The notes under the pieces: generated by a model
The model's input: the letters and a program-made list of their open reading frames with translations, nothing else
Database searches by the model: none
What the model was told of the DNA's origin: nothing
In this document: positions 27,669 through 37,796 of the stretch, piece by piece
Numbering within the stretch: position 1 is the first letter of the stretch
How the letters are laid out: every line of letters begins with the position of its first letter
DNA from: Woeseiaceae bacterium
Lineage (GTDB): Bacteria > Pseudomonadota > Gammaproteobacteria > Steroidobacterales > Woeseiaceae
Assembly: GCA_024640315.1 (NCBI GenBank)
Contig: JAHEFF010000005.1
Span: forward strand, 1 to 64,000
Reading direction: 5' to 3'
DNA length: 64,000 nucleotides
Made by a program: the position numbers and the translations under genes

Positions 27669-29387
27669 ATGGCAGTAACAGCATCGCAATCAGTTCTTTC
27701 GGGCTTGCCAAGGCGCCTGGTGCAGGATGGTATCGTCACGGAAGAAGCCGTTCAGGAGGCGACTGAAGCCGCCCGAAAGGCAAAGGAACCGCTGGTCTCC
27801 TATCTCGTCGATAAGGAAATGGCGGACCCGCGTGCGATCGCGGTAGCCGCGTCGCACGAATTCGGAGTACCGCTTCTCGACCTGGATGCGATCGAGATCG
27901 ACGTTGAAACTCTTCGGGCCGTTGATCAGAAGTTGCTAATCAAGCACCGTGTACTGCCATTGGTCAAGCGCGGCCAGAGACTGTTCCTGGGTATTTCCGA
28001 CCCGACCAATCTGCAGGCCATCGACGACGTCAAGTTCCAGACAAGCCTGCGCATCGATCCGGTCGTAGTCGAAGACGGCAAGCTGATGGAACGTATCAGC
28101 AAGGCCCTGGAAGCCGTCGACACCTCGATGTCCAGTTTCGACGACGACGATTTCGACCTCGAGAATCTCGATGTCACCGGCGGCGAACAGGAAGATGACG
28201 GCGTCACCAAGGATGACATTGAAGATGCGCCAGTAGTTCGCTTCGTCAACAAGATTCTGCTCGACGCTATCAAGCGCGGCGCCTCTGACGTTCATTTCGA
28301 ACCCTACGAGAAGATCTTCAGGGTAAGAACCCGTCTCGACGGCGTGTTGTCGGAAGTTGCACAACCGCCCGTCGCGCTCGCCAACAAAGTCTGCGCAAGA
28401 CTCAAAGTCATGTCACGCATGGACATCGCCGAGCGTCGTGTACCGCAGGACGGTCGCATCAAGATGCGTTTATCGAAGAACCGCGCTATCGACTTTCGTG
28501 TGAATACCTGCCCCACGCTCTTCGGCGAAAAGATTGTGCTACGTATTCTCGATCCGACGAGCGCCCAGTTGGGTATTGACGCTCTCGGATACGACGAGCA
28601 GCAGAAAAATCTGTACATGAAACACCTGAACAAGCCCTACGGGATGATCCTCGTCACCGGCCCGACAGGTTCAGGTAAGACCGTTTCGCTTTACACCGGC
28701 CTCAATATTCTCAACACCGTGGACCGGAACATCTCGACAGCCGAAGATCCGGCGGAAATCAACTTGCCGGGAATTAACCAGGTCAACGTCAACCCCAAGG
28801 TTGGGCTGACCTTTGCGTCGTCCCTCAAGGCGTTTCTCCGCCAGGATCCGGACGTGATCATGGTCGGTGAGATTCGAGACCTCGAGACGGCAGAGATTGC
28901 GATCAAGGCAGCGCAGACCGGTCACCTTGTGCTCTCGACACTGCACACGAATGACGCTCCGCGAACACTGACCCGCCTGGTCGACATGGGCGTAAAACCC
29001 TATGCCATCGCAACCTCGGTCAGCCTGATTATCGCCCAGCGACTGGCTCGCCGAATATGCGACAACTGCAAGGAAGTCAGGGACATACCGCGCGAGGCGC
29101 TGGAGAAAGAGGGTTTCGACGCCGAAGATATAGAAAACGGATTGACAGTTTTCGGTCCGGTAGGATGCAAGTCCTGCAACGATGGCTACAAAGGTCGTGT
29201 CGGTATATTCCAGGTGATGGAAGTATCGGAAACGATGGGAAGAATAATAATGGAAGGCGGCAACGCAATGCAGATTGCCGACCAGGCTGCTAATGAGGGG
29301 GTTCTCGATCTACGGCGTGCTGGTTTGAACAAAGTTAAGGAAGGATTGACCAGCCTCGAGGAAATCAACAGGGTAACAATCGAGTAG
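27669..29387 (+). CDS. pilB: type IV pilus assembly ATPase PilB
   Basis: Cytoplasmic hexameric ATPase powering pilus extension, 572 residues. N-terminal MshEN/GSPII_E N domain (about 1-150), then the ATPase core with Walker A GPTGSGKTVSLYTGL (about 325), Asp box, Walker B and His box STLHTNDA, and the zinc-binding tetracysteine CDNC...CKSC (about 458-500). A 177-bp gap without a gene separates it from the second pilin. pilC follows after 31 bp. Confidence 0.97.
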   Translation: MAVTASQSVLSGLPRRLVQDGIVTEEAVQEATEAARKAKEPLVSYLVDKEMADPRAIAVAASHEFGVPLLDLDAIEIDVETLRAVDQKLLIKHRVLPLVKRGQRLFLGISDPTNLQAIDDVKFQTSLRIDPVVVEDGKLMERISKALEAVDTSMSSFDDDDFDLENLDVTGGEQEDDGVTKDDIEDAPVVRFVNKILLDAIKRGASDVHFEPYEKIFRVRTRLDGVLSEVAQPPVALANKVCARLKVMSRMDIAERRVPQDGRIKMRLSKNRAIDFRVNTCPTLFGEKIVLRILDPTSAQLGIDALGYDEQQKNLYMKHLNKPYGMILVTGPTGSGKTVSLYTGLNILNTVDRNISTAEDPAEINLPGINQVNVNPKVGLTFASSLKAFLRQDPDVIMVGEIRDLETAEIAIKAAQTGHLVLSTLHTNDAPRTLTRLVDMGVKPYAIATSVSLIIAQRLARRICDNCKEVRDIPREALEKEGFDAEDIENGLTVFGPVGCKSCNDGYKGRVGIFQVMEVSETMGRIIMEGGNAMQIADQAANEGVLDLRRAGLNKVKEGLTSLEEINRVTIE

Positions 29388-29418
29388 ATTGCTACTGATC
29401 TAACGGAAGAGAACTACG

Positions 29419-30639
29419 ATGGCAAACGCAACCGCAATAAGTAATTCGCCTTTCCTCTGGGAAGGTACTGATCGCAAAGGCAACAAGATCAAAGGCAAAA
29501 GCATGGCAGCCGACGAGGCGGCTGTGCGGGCAGACCTTCGTCGCCAGGGCGTGGTACCGAGCCGAATCAGGAAGCAGAGCTCCGGCCTGTTTAAAGGTAA
29601 GTCCAAAATAACACCAGGCGACATCGCGATCTTCAGTCGTCAGCTCGCGACGATGCTGGCAGCCGGCATACCGCTGGTGCAGGCCTTCGAGATCGTTGGT
29701 AACGGCCACGAAAATGCCGCGATGCAGAAACTTATCCTTGCCATCAAGGCCGATGTGGAGGGCGGTAGCGCACTCGCCGAGGCATTGGCGAAACACCCGC
29801 TTTACTTCGACGATTTATTTGTAAACCTTGTGGAAGCCGGCGAACAGGCTGGTGCACTCGAGACTTTGCTCGAGAAGGTCGCGACCTACAAGGAAAAGAC
29901 CGAAGCGATCAAAAAGAAGATTAAAAAGGCGCTGACCTATCCTGCGGCTGTTTTGGTCGTCGCATTTGTCGTGACGATTATTCTGCTGATTTTCGTCATT
30001 CCTGCTTTCGAGGACTTGTTCAAAGGATTTGGCGCAGACCTCCCCGCATTTACACGAATGGTCATTGATCTGTCGCTGTTCGTCCGCAATCAGGGCTGGA
30101 TCCTTGCGATCTTGATTGGTGGAGCGTTCTATACCTTCTTCTATTTCAAAAAGCGCTCCAGACCAATGCGACACTTCCTGGATCGGGTGGCGCTGAAGGC
30201 ACCGATTCTCGGACCGATCCTGCAGAAGGCATCGATTGCCCGATATGCCCGCACACTGTCAACGATGTTTTCGGCCGGCGTACCGCTGGTTGAAGCGCTT
30301 GACTCAGTGGCAGGCGCCACCGGTAACATTGTTTACGAAATCGGCGTGCTGCAGATGAAAGACGAGGTTGCAACCGGTCAACGACTGCAACAGGCAATGG
30401 AGAACACCGATCTCTTCCCCAACATGGTCATCCAGATGATTGCCGTAGGCGAAGAATCAGGATCACTCGACGAAATGTCTGCCAAAGTTGCCGATTTCTA
30501 CGAGGAAGACGTGGACAACGCCGTCGACAACCTGTCGAGCCTGTTGGAGCCGATGATTATGGCAATCCTCGGCATTCTCGTTGGCGGCCTGGTTGTCGCC
30601 ATGTACCTGCCTATCTTCAAGATGGGATCGGTAATCTGA
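29419..30639 (+). CDS. pilC: type IV pilus inner-membrane platform protein PilC
   Basis: Polytopic platform protein coupling PilB to pilin assembly, 406 residues. Two homologous GspF/T2SSF cytoplasmic domains (FSRQLATMLAAGIPLVQAFE about 75 and YARTLSTMFSAGVPLVEALD about 275) alternate with three membrane segments (about 175-200, 225-250 and 375-400). Standard pilB-pilC-pilD order. No anomalies. Confidence 0.97.
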   Translation: MANATAISNSPFLWEGTDRKGNKIKGKSMAADEAAVRADLRRQGVVPSRIRKQSSGLFKGKSKITPGDIAIFSRQLATMLAAGIPLVQAFEIVGNGHENAAMQKLILAIKADVEGGSALAEALAKHPLYFDDLFVNLVEAGEQAGALETLLEKVATYKEKTEAIKKKIKKALTYPAAVLVVAFVVTIILLIFVIPAFEDLFKGFGADLPAFTRMVIDLSLFVRNQGWILAILIGGAFYTFFYFKKRSRPMRHFLDRVALKAPILGPILQKASIARYARTLSTMFSAGVPLVEALDSVAGATGNIVYEIGVLQMKDEVATGQRLQQAMENTDLFPNMVIQMIAVGEESGSLDEMSAKVADFYEEDVDNAVDNLSSLLEPMIMAILGILVGGLVVAMYLPIFKMGSVI

Positions 30640-30684
30640 CAACGGACCGCTGAACTGGTCTCAGCGAGAACAACGGAAGATAAT

Positions 30685-30710
30685 GAAACGGCGTCGCAAG
30701 ACGCCGTTTC
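30685..30710 (+). terminator. hairpin between pilC and pilD
   Basis: Perfect stem GAAACGGCGTC/GACGCCGTTTC with a 4-nt loop, followed by TGTATT. Weak T-run, so partial attenuation or RNA stabilisation is as likely as termination. Confidence 0.5.
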
Positions 30711-30732
30711 TGTATTACGGAGCCAATAGTTG

Positions 30733-31617
30733 ATGCAAGCCATATTTGTCCAGTCGCCATTGCTATTCATAAGTACTGCTTTCGTATTCGCCCTGCTCGT
30801 CGGCAGCTTCCTGAACGTCGTCATTTATCGACTACCGGTCATGATGGAACGCGCCTGGCGGGCGCAATGTGATGAACTGGCCGCCACGCCGGCCAACGAA
30901 CTGCCGGAAGGTCGCTTTGATCTCATCGCACCGAGGTCACGGTGTCCGTCTTGCGGGCAACAAATAACGGCCCTGCAGAACATCCCGGTAATTAGCTATG
31001 TACTGCTAGGTGGCAAATGTGCCGGTTGCGGCACCAAAATCGCACTTCGGTATCCGATCATCGAGCTGCTTACGGCTGTGCTGACAGGCATGGTCGCCTG
31101 GCGCTTTGGCTTTGGCTGGGAGGCGGCAGCGGCAATCGTCATGACATGGGCCCTGGTCGCCATCAGCGTTATTGATATAGACCATCAATATATTTACGAC
31201 AATATGGTGCTGCCGCTCATTTGGATCGGGCTCGCGCTGAGTCTGTTTCATCCCATGGACGGCGCAGATAAGCTATTCATTGACCCCAAGGCCGCAATCG
31301 TTGGCGCCCTTGCGGGCTACCTGAGCCTTTGGAGCATCTACCACCTGTTCCGCCTGCTGACCGGCAAGGAAGGCATGGGTTACGGTGATTTCAAGTTGCT
31401 TGCCGCCCTGGGCGCCTGGCTGGGCTGGTCGCTACTGCCGTTGATCATCCTGATGTCCGCCGTTGTGGGCGCGGTTGTGGGCATTCTCCTGATCGTGTTC
31501 AAACAACACGAGCGCAGCGTGCCGATCCCGTTTGGGCCCTACCTTGCTGCAGCAGGATGGATCTCGATGCTCTGGGGTCGGGAAATCATTAACTGGTATC
31601 TGGATTTCATGGGTTAA
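30733..31617 (+). CDS. pilD: prepilin peptidase / N-methyltransferase PilD
   Basis: Inner-membrane aspartyl protease that cleaves prepilins after Gly and N-methylates the new Phe. It has 294 residues. The N-terminal cytoplasmic methyltransferase domain carries two CxxC pairs (CPSCGQQ at about 73 and CAGCGTK at about 98); the catalytic Asp residues are in IDIDHQ (about 150) and GYGDFK (about 215). Eight hydrophobic segments. The ATG at 30733 is preferred over the TTG one codon earlier. Its stop lies 17 bp before the proposed coaE start. Confidence 0.96.
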   Translation: MQAIFVQSPLLFISTAFVFALLVGSFLNVVIYRLPVMMERAWRAQCDELAATPANELPEGRFDLIAPRSRCPSCGQQITALQNIPVISYVLLGGKCAGCGTKIALRYPIIELLTAVLTGMVAWRFGFGWEAAAAIVMTWALVAISVIDIDHQYIYDNMVLPLIWIGLALSLFHPMDGADKLFIDPKAAIVGALAGYLSLWSIYHLFRLLTGKEGMGYGDFKLLAALGAWLGWSLLPLIILMSAVVGAVVGILLIVFKQHERSVPIPFGPYLAAAGWISMLWGREIINWYLDFMG

Positions 31618-31633
31618 CCAGGCGGAGGCTCGT

Positions 31634-32260
31634 CTGAAAAGCACCGCAAAAGAGACTGCATTTCGCGTCGGGCTGACCGGTGGCATTGCCAGTGGCAAGA
31701 CCACGATCGCCAACTGTTTCGCCGAACTCGGCGTACCGGTGATCGACACTGATGTCATTGCACGTCAGGTTGTTACGCCGGATTCGCCGGCGCTCGACGA
31801 GATTCGCTCCGAATTTGGTGATTCCGTCATTGCCGACGACGGTTCGCTCGACAGAGCGGCAATGCGGAAACTGGTCTTCGGCGACGATAGCAAGCGAACG
31901 AAACTCGAATCAATACTTCATCCCCGCATTCGTGATGAAGCCTTTCAGCAGGCATCGGTCTCAGACGCACCGTATGTAATCATCGTGGTTCCTCTGCTGT
32001 TTGAATCTCCAATGAAAGATGCGATGGATAGAATTCTTGTCGTTGACTGCAGTGTCGAGACGCAGCTGCAACGACTCCTTGCGCGTGACAACGAGAGCGA
32101 AGCACAGGCCCGTCGCATAATTGCGACACAGGCGAGCCGTGCAGAGAGGTTGTCGATCGCCGATGACGTTATCAGGAACGACGGCGGCATACACGACAGT
32201 GAACAAGCGGTTCGCCGCTTACATGAGCGATATCTGCGAATGGCGCGGAAAAAAACCTGA
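31634..32260 (+). CDS. coaE: dephospho-CoA kinase CoaE, apparent CUG start
   Basis: Last step of coenzyme A synthesis, phosphorylating dephospho-CoA. The P-loop GLTGGIASGKTT lies at residues 13-24 from the proposed start. The only ATG in frame (31532) lies inside pilD and would add 34 unrelated residues. CTG at 31634 has a strong Shine-Dalgarno GGCGGAGG 5 nt upstream, just after the pilD stop, and gives 208 residues (E. coli 206). Standard pilD-coaE-zapD order. Confidence 0.93.
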   Translation: MKSTAKETAFRVGLTGGIASGKTTIANCFAELGVPVIDTDVIARQVVTPDSPALDEIRSEFGDSVIADDGSLDRAAMRKLVFGDDSKRTKLESILHPRIRDEAFQQASVSDAPYVIIVVPLLFESPMKDAMDRILVVDCSVETQLQRLLARDNESEAQARRIIATQASRAERLSIADDVIRNDGGIHDSEQAVRRLHERYLRMARKKT

Positions 32261-32343
32261 GCCCGCCATTTGCCTGAAGTCTGAGTGTGGCGCAGAATAC
32301 CGTTATGGCTGCAACGGCACCCAGCACTTCGCAACAGGCGGCA

Positions 32344-33108
32344 ATGAATCGCATACCGGAATATGAGCAACCAATTAATGAACGCATGCGGACTTTTATG
32401 CGTTTGGAGTTTCTGTATCAGCAATTGCTTTATAACTGCGAAACAGACTCTGATTGGGCGACGCGCGGCGCAATTTCGAGCCTTCTCGAAATCATGGCCA
32501 TACTCACTCGTGGCGATGTCAGGAGCGACGTGCGTAAGGAACTCGACATGCAGATTGACAACCTGCAGAAGTTCCAGAGCCGGGCGGGGGTCGACACCGG
32601 GCGCCTCGGCGTGCTGCTTGGAAACCTGATCGCCAACCGCGACGAAATTGATGCCGTTGGTACGCAGTTCATGCAACCGCTGAAAGACTGCGAGTTCCTG
32701 AGTTCAATTAAACACCGGAGTTCTATTCCGGGCGGCACCTGCGAATTCGATTTGCCAGAGTTCAGCCATTGGTTGCGACAACCCAATTCCAGGAGACAAC
32801 AGGACATGTCGACCTGGCTGCAAATCATCCGCCCGCTTTGCGATGCAGTTACCGAGCTACTTTGGCTCGTTCGGGAAAGCGCTCAGCCCGTCGACAAGAC
32901 AGCGCTCAATGGCATGTACCAGCACCGAATGCAGAAAGATGCGAGCTGCAGACTTCTGCGCGTGCGCATGCCGGATTCGAGCACGCTCTACCCGGAGATC
33001 AGCGGCAGCCAGCATCGATTCACCGTCCGTTTCTTAGAGTGGTCAACCATCGACGCTCGCGCCGTACAAACCGGACACGACGTCAAATTCAAATTGAGTA
33101 TCTGCTAG
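32344..33108 (+). CDS. zapD: FtsZ-bundling protein ZapD
   Basis: Cytoplasmic divisome protein that cross-links FtsZ filaments by binding the FtsZ C-terminus. From MNRIPEYEQPINERMR it has 254 residues (E. coli 247); GTG at 32287 or ATG at 32305 would add a 13-19-residue low-complexity extension. Conserved features: PINERMRTFMRLEFLYQQL at the N-terminus and CEFDLPEFSHWL (about 142). Lies in coaE-zapD order as in E. coli; the small yacG gene usually found next to it is absent. Confidence 0.94.
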   Translation: MNRIPEYEQPINERMRTFMRLEFLYQQLLYNCETDSDWATRGAISSLLEIMAILTRGDVRSDVRKELDMQIDNLQKFQSRAGVDTGRLGVLLGNLIANRDEIDAVGTQFMQPLKDCEFLSSIKHRSSIPGGTCEFDLPEFSHWLRQPNSRRQQDMSTWLQIIRPLCDAVTELLWLVRESAQPVDKTALNGMYQHRMQKDASCRLLRVRMPDSSTLYPEISGSQHRFTVRFLEWSTIDARAVQTGHDVKFKLSIC

Positions 33109-33114
33109 CCGTGC

Positions 33115-33534
33115 TTATTGCTGAATCAATGCTTCGATGACCGGAGCGTCAGCCGGCAACAGGTTTTGCCGGTGCAGGGAATTCTTGCCGACCCATTTGA
33201 TCTGCTGTCCTTCAGCACCTGCCGGAGTACCTTGCCATTCGTCAATGCGATAGAAATCAATCGCGACTTTCAAATCAGCATAGTCGTGCTCTATACGCTG
33301 GAAAAGGCGTGGAGCAGCGATTTCGATGCCCAGCTCCTCGAAGAGTTCACGGCGAAGTGCCGCTGTCGCCGACTCTCCAGTAATCACCTTGCCGCCAGGA
33401 AACTCCCAATGATCCTGCATTGAACGCGACCGGGTCCGATCGGCGATCAACACCCGCTCTTCCTGGTCTTCCAATATGCCTGCGACAACATGGATTCGTG
33501 CAGAGCGATTATCTAGCTTATCTTGCCGTGACAC
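33115..33534 (-). CDS. mutT: 8-oxo-dGTP diphosphatase MutT
   Basis: Sanitises 8-oxo-dGTP from the nucleotide pool. 139 residues with a complete Nudix box, G-x5-E-x7-REL-x-EE-x-GI, from GKVITGE (about 49). The start is GTG inside the secA 3' end, overlapping by 22 bp in another frame, which suggests translational coupling. secA-mutT is the enterobacterial order; the thiamine-phosphate-synthase domain fused in some MutT proteins is absent here. Confidence 0.94.
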   Translation of the reverse strand: MSRQDKLDNRSARIHVVAGILEDQEERVLIADRTRSRSMQDHWEFPGGKVITGESATAALRRELFEELGIEIAAPRLFQRIEHDYADLKVAIDFYRIDEWQGTPAGAEGQQIKWVGKNSLHRQNLLPADAPVIEALIQQ

Positions 33535-36443
33535 TGCTTGAACTTCTTGCCGGAGCCGCAGGGACAGGGCTCGTTTCGGCCAACTTTGCGTCCACTTCGG
33601 ACGAATGGTTCGACCCCCGGCTCGGCCGTTCCCGCCTCCCGGGGCTGGGCGCCACCGCCAAGCGTTCTGGGCTGACTCTGCGCCAGTGCCGAGGCCTCGT
33701 CATGTTTAAATTTCAGCGCCTGTGCCTTGCGGCGATCTTCTTCCATGCGCTGAACATCTGCCTCGCTCTGGATTCGTACGCGTGACAGAATGCTGATCGT
33801 GTCATGCTTCACCTGCTCCAGCATTTCGCCGAACATCTCGAACGCCTCACGTTTGTATTCCTGCTTCGGATTCTTTTGTGCGTAACTTCTTAATCCGACG
33901 CCCTGGCGGAGGTAATCCATCGCAGCAAGGTGTTCTTTCCAGTGAAAATCGAGCTGTTTCAGCATGACTTCTTTTTCGACAAGGCGCATCAAAGACTCGC
34001 CGATCGAATCGGTCTTTTCCTTGTAGGCGTCCTGGATTGTCCTGACGCACCGCTCGCGAATCTGGTCTTCGTTCAGACGGCTGTCCTCCCGAATCCAGCC
34101 AGGCACGTCCATGGTAATCGCGAAATCACTTTCAAATGCCGCCGCGAGACCCTCTGTATCCCACTGCTCCTCCAGACTGCCTGGCGGAATATACTGATCA
34201 ACCAGGCCTTCGATGACTTCCTCGCGAATCGCAGCGACAGATTCAGTAACATCGTCGGCCGCCATCAGCTCCGAACGCTGGTGATAAACGACTTTACGCT
34301 GGTCGTTTGCAACGTCGTCATATTCGAGCAGGTTCTTGCGCATATCGAAGTTATGCGATTCAACCTTGCGTTGTGCTTTTTCTATTTGCCGCGAAAGGAG
34401 CTTGCTCTCAATGGCTTCTCCTTCCCGCATTCCGGCACGCGCCAACAAGGCTTTGGTGCGCTGCGGATCGCCGAAGATGCGCATCAGTGTGTCTTCCATC
34501 GACAGGTAGAAGCGGCTCGATCCAGGGTCTCCCTGACGGCCTGAGCGTCCACGTAGCTGATTGTCGATGCGTCTCGACTCATGCCGCTCGGTACCCACAA
34601 TATGCAGGCCACCCGCCTCCAGGACCTTGTTGTGGCGCTCAGTCCAGTCGGCGCGTACGGCCTCCTCGTCCGCGCCCTCGCCCGCCTCAGCCAGTTCCGC
34701 GTCCAGGTTTCCGCCGAGCACGATATCCGTGCCTCGGCCGGCCATGTTGGTCGCAATCGTGATCGCCCCGGGGCGGCCTGCCTGCTGCACGATATTCGCT
34801 TCCCGTTCGTGCTGCTTGGCATTCAGGACTTCATGTTTAATGCCATTTTTACTTAGTTTTGAGGACAGCAATTCCGAGGTCTCGATCGACGTGGTGCCGA
34901 CAAGAACCGGCTGTCCACGTTCCCGGCAATCGGTGACATCCTCGATAATGGCGTCGAATTTATCGTCTTCGTTCAGATAGACCAGGTCAGGCATATCTTT
35001 TCGAATCATGGGCTTGTGCGTTGGAATGACAATGACCTCGAGTCCGTAAATCTGCTGGAACTCGAATGCTTCGGTGTCCGCCGTGCCGGTCATGCCGGAC
35101 AGGTTGTTGTAAAGCCTGAAATAGTTCTGAAAAGTAATCGACGCTACCGTCTGGTTTTCCTGTTTGACCGCAACGCCTTCCTTGGCTTCAACAGCCTGAT
35201 GCAAGCCGTCGGACCAACGGCGCCCGGGCATCGTTCGGCCGGTAAATTCGTCGACAATGACGATCTCGCCATCTTTGACGATGTATTCGACGTCCTTGTG
35301 AAACATGACGTGGGCACGTAACGCCGCATTCAAATGATGCAATAAACGGATATTTTGGGCGTCATAGAGGCTTTCGCCGTCGCCCAGAAGCCCTGACTGG
35401 ATCATCAATTCCTCGAGAAACTGATGGCCCTCTTCAGTGACGTGAACTTGCTTGGATTTCTCGTCGCCACTGTAGTGGCCGCAGATCGCAAGGCGACAAA
35501 CCGGTATACCGTTGTCTTCGTCTTCGGTAAGAACAACATCTGCCCCTTTGTCCGAACCAAAGCCGACCGCCTGTTCGACTGACATGACGTTCGACTCTTC
35601 GCCATTTTCATCCGTGATCGTGACCGGTTTGCCCTTTTCGTCAATCAGCGCAATTTTCTTCACCAAGATGTCGAAATTGGTCAGACCATCCGGTTCGTCA
35701 TGGGGACGAAGTTTCGGTATCAGTTTGTTGATTTTCAGATACAGGTCCGTGCTTTCATCCACCGGTCCGGAAATGATCAGGGGCGTCCGCGCCTCGTCGA
35801 TCAAAATCGAGTCAACCTCATCGACGACAGCAAAATTCAGGTCGCGCTGCACCTTGTCATTCAGTGAAAAAGCCAGGTTGTCCCGCAGGTAATCAAAACC
35901 GAGCTCGTTATTGGTCGCATATGTGATATCGGATTCGTAGGCCGCGCGTTTTTCATCTTGCGATTGCCCCGACCTTGTAACGCCGACGGTCAAACCGAGA
36001 AATTCGTAAACCGGCCGCATCCAGTCCGCGTCACGTTGTGCGAGGTATTCGTTCACGGTAACGATGTGTACGCCCTTGCTGGACAAGGTGTTCAGGTAAG
36101 CGGGCAACGTTGCCATCAAGGTCTTGCCCTCACCGGTGCGCATTTCAGAGATATTGCCGCCGTGCAGAACCATGCCACCAATAAGTTGCACATCGAACGG
36201 ACGCATTTTAAGGGTCCGAAAGGCAGCCTCACGGGCGACAGCGAACGCCTCAGGAAGCAGGTCATCCAGCGTCTCGCCTTTATTAAAACGGCCGCGGAAT
36301 TCTGCCGTTTTCGCTCTCAGTTCATCATCGCCCAGCGCCTTCAGGCCCTCTTCAAGGTCATTGATGCGATTGACGGTCTTCGAAAACTGACGAAGCAGGC
36401 GCTGATTGCGACTGCCAAAAATTCGGGTCAAAAAATTGGCCAC
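33513..36443 (-). CDS. secA: preprotein translocase ATPase SecA
   Basis: Motor of the Sec pathway, 976 residues (E. coli 901). DEAD motor with Walker [10 protein letters not shown] (about 102) and Walker [22 protein letters not shown] (about 207), preprotein cross-linking domain, second motor with [10 protein letters not shown], scaffold/wing, and a C-terminal zinc finger [13 protein letters not shown] that binds SecB and lipid. The extra length is an insertion around 260-330 with an acidic stretch (LTEDEDNG), seen in other gammaproteobacterial SecA proteins. No SecM-like arrest peptide is evident upstream. Confidence 0.98.
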   Translation of the reverse strand: MANFLTRIFGSRNQRLLRQFSKTVNRINDLEEGLKALGDDELRAKTAEFRGRFNKGETLDDLLPEAFAVAREAAFRTLKMRPFDVQLIGGMVLHGGNISEMRTGEGKTLMATLPAYLNTLSSKGVHIVTVNEYLAQRDADWMRPVYEFLGLTVGVTRSGQSQDEKRAAYESDITYATNNELGFDYLRDNLAFSLNDKVQRDLNFAVVDEVDSILIDEARTPLIISGPVDESTDLYLKINKLIPKLRPHDEPDGLTNFDILVKKIALIDEKGKPVTITDENGEESNVMSVEQAVGFGSDKGADVVLTEDEDNGIPVCRLAICGHYSGDEKSKQVHVTEEGHQFLEELMIQSGLLGDGESLYDAQNIRLLHHLNAALRAHVMFHKDVEYIVKDGEIVIVDEFTGRTMPGRRWSDGLHQAVEAKEGVAVKQENQTVASITFQNYFRLYNNLSGMTGTADTEAFEFQQIYGLEVIVIPTHKPMIRKDMPDLVYLNEDDKFDAIIEDVTDCRERGQPVLVGTTSIETSELLSSKLSKNGIKHEVLNAKQHEREANIVQQAGRPGAITIATNMAGRGTDIVLGGNLDAELAEAGEGADEEAVRADWTERHNKVLEAGGLHIVGTERHESRRIDNQLRGRSGRQGDPGSSRFYLSMEDTLMRIFGDPQRTKALLARAGMREGEAIESKLLSRQIEKAQRKVESHNFDMRKNLLEYDDVANDQRKVVYHQRSELMAADDVTESVAAIREEVIEGLVDQYIPPGSLEEQWDTEGLAAAFESDFAITMDVPGWIREDSRLNEDQIRERCVRTIQDAYKEKTDSIGESLMRLVEKEVMLKQLDFHWKEHLAAMDYLRQGVGLRSYAQKNPKQEYKREAFEMFGEMLEQVKHDTISILSRVRIQSEADVQRMEEDRRKAQALKFKHDEASALAQSQPRTLGGGAQPREAGTAEPGVEPFVRSGRKVGRNEPCPCGSGKKFKQCHGKIS

Positions 36444-36817
36444 TGAGGGCTCCTGGTACTTCCGGCCGGAATTTCGGCCAGCAGTTGAACAAAAAACGGG
36501 TATTTTACTGACTAATCAGGAATTTGCACGATAACAACGCGCAATTCCGGACAGAATTATCTGCTGAGGTATGGGACCGGGAACCGTATTTACAAGTTCG
36601 CGTCAACGGCATTGATCCGGGGAAGCAAACTGGACCGAAGTCGCGCAAATCGCTGCGAGCGAAGGCATGGCCGCCAATCAGATGTCAAACTGTCGCTGGC
36701 GTGTGCAGGACAAGGCAAACGCCGCCGAAAAAGCGGAGTGTACCAATGGGTACGTGAGCATTTTACGGAGGCGTTTAATGCCGCATTGCGACGCCAGGGG
36801 CTCTTCTTCGGGCTTCT
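36444..36817. other. 374-bp gap between the M23 gene and secA
   Basis: It must hold the secA promoter and leader. A small stem GGCCG/CGGCC lies at 36465-36480 just before secA. On the plus strand, protein-like stretches appear in two frames (EVAQIAASEGMAANQMSNCRW, then GVYQWVREHFTEAFNAALRR), with no single intact frame and no recognised product. It may be a frameshifted remnant, or chance. Confidence 0.4.
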
Positions 36818-37750
36818 CTAGTCGGCGTCGCGTCGGATAAAGGTAACAGGATTAACCCGCTGGCCATTTTTCAGCACTTCAAAGTGCAGGTTCGGGCCAG
36901 TCGCACGACCGGTCTCGCCCATCAGGGCGACTGTCTGACCTTTTTTGACTTCTTCGCCAACTTTTACGAGGTTACTCTCATTGTGCGCGTAGCGCGTCGA
37001 ATAACCATTTCCATGGTTGATCTCTACGAGATTGCCGAATCCGTAGCGATCCGACGACCAGGTGACGACACCGTCGGCGACAGCAATGATTTCATCACCG
37101 TCTTTCCCCGCAAAATCCACACCGCGGTGATTCGCCGGTTTGCCGGTAAACGGGTCGGTACGACGACCGAAGTAGGAAGACATCCAGCCAGAGCGAACCG
37201 GTCGGCCTTGCGGATAAACCCTTTCTGACAGATTCTGGTTCTGGAGCACGCTTTCGAGCACGCCCAGCTGAGCCTCACGATTGTAAAGCTGGCTGTCGAG
37301 CTCCGCCATCGCGGCCATGAGCTCCGGTACCACAGCAGAACCGGAGGCATAGGACTCTTCCTCCGGACCGCCAATCGCGGGTTCTGAATCAAAGTCGAAT
37401 TCGCCGTCTTCGAGATCGGCCATTTCCGTGAGCCGGCGGCCCAGCGCATCCAGGCGGATTACGCGAGCATTCATTTGCCCGATTCGGATCGCCAGGGCAT
37501 CCAGCGTATCCTCGGTCTGTTGCCGGGTATCGGCAATTTGGGTTTTCTGTGTGTCGAGTTCTTCGGTGAGGTTGGCGACCTCCGTCTGGCTGACACCCGA
37601 GCCAGTTTGCGCGGAATATAAGTAACCTGCACCGAACGCGATGCTTCCAAGGACACCGGTGAGCACAACCCCGACGACGGCGGCCCCGCGGCCTGTCAGG
37701 TTGATTTGCCTGGGTCTTCCAAACCCATTGCCGAAAATAACTACATTCAT
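36818..37750 (-). CDS. M23-family (LytM) peptidase or peptidase-like protein
   Basis: A probable periplasmic peptidoglycan endopeptidase or amidase activator, 310 residues from MNVVIFGNG (an earlier ATG at 37771 adds 7). N-in membrane anchor about 21-45, a coiled coil about 55-100 (EELDTQKTQIADTRQQ), then a C-terminal LytM domain: NHRGVD (zinc His/Asp), YAHNES (catalytic-type His) and GPNLHFEV. In the last, the usual HxH reads NxH (Asn287), so one catalytic His is missing while the zinc ligands remain. A GEMM-like riboswitch precedes it. secA follows. Confidence 0.92.
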   Translation of the reverse strand: MNVVIFGNGFGRPRQINLTGRGAAVVGVVLTGVLGSIAFGAGYLYSAQTGSGVSQTEVANLTEELDTQKTQIADTRQQTEDTLDALAIRIGQMNARVIRLDALGRRLTEMADLEDGEFDFDSEPAIGGPEEESYASGSAVVPELMAAMAELDSQLYNREAQLGVLESVLQNQNLSERVYPQGRPVRSGWMSSYFGRRTDPFTGKPANHRGVDFAGKDGDEIIAVADGVVTWSSDRYGFGNLVEINHGNGYSTRYAHNESNLVKVGEEVKKGQTVALMGETGRATGPNLHFEVLKNGQRVNPVTFIRRDAD

Positions 37751-37796
37751 CGAGTGGTCCCCGAACGTCATTCGCTCATTTTGTAAGCTGTTGAAT

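Noticed and set aside
33513-36817. SecM-type arrest peptide upstream of secA
   Set aside because: No frame with the FxxxxWIxxxxGIRAGP pattern; the gene upstream is an M23 protein.
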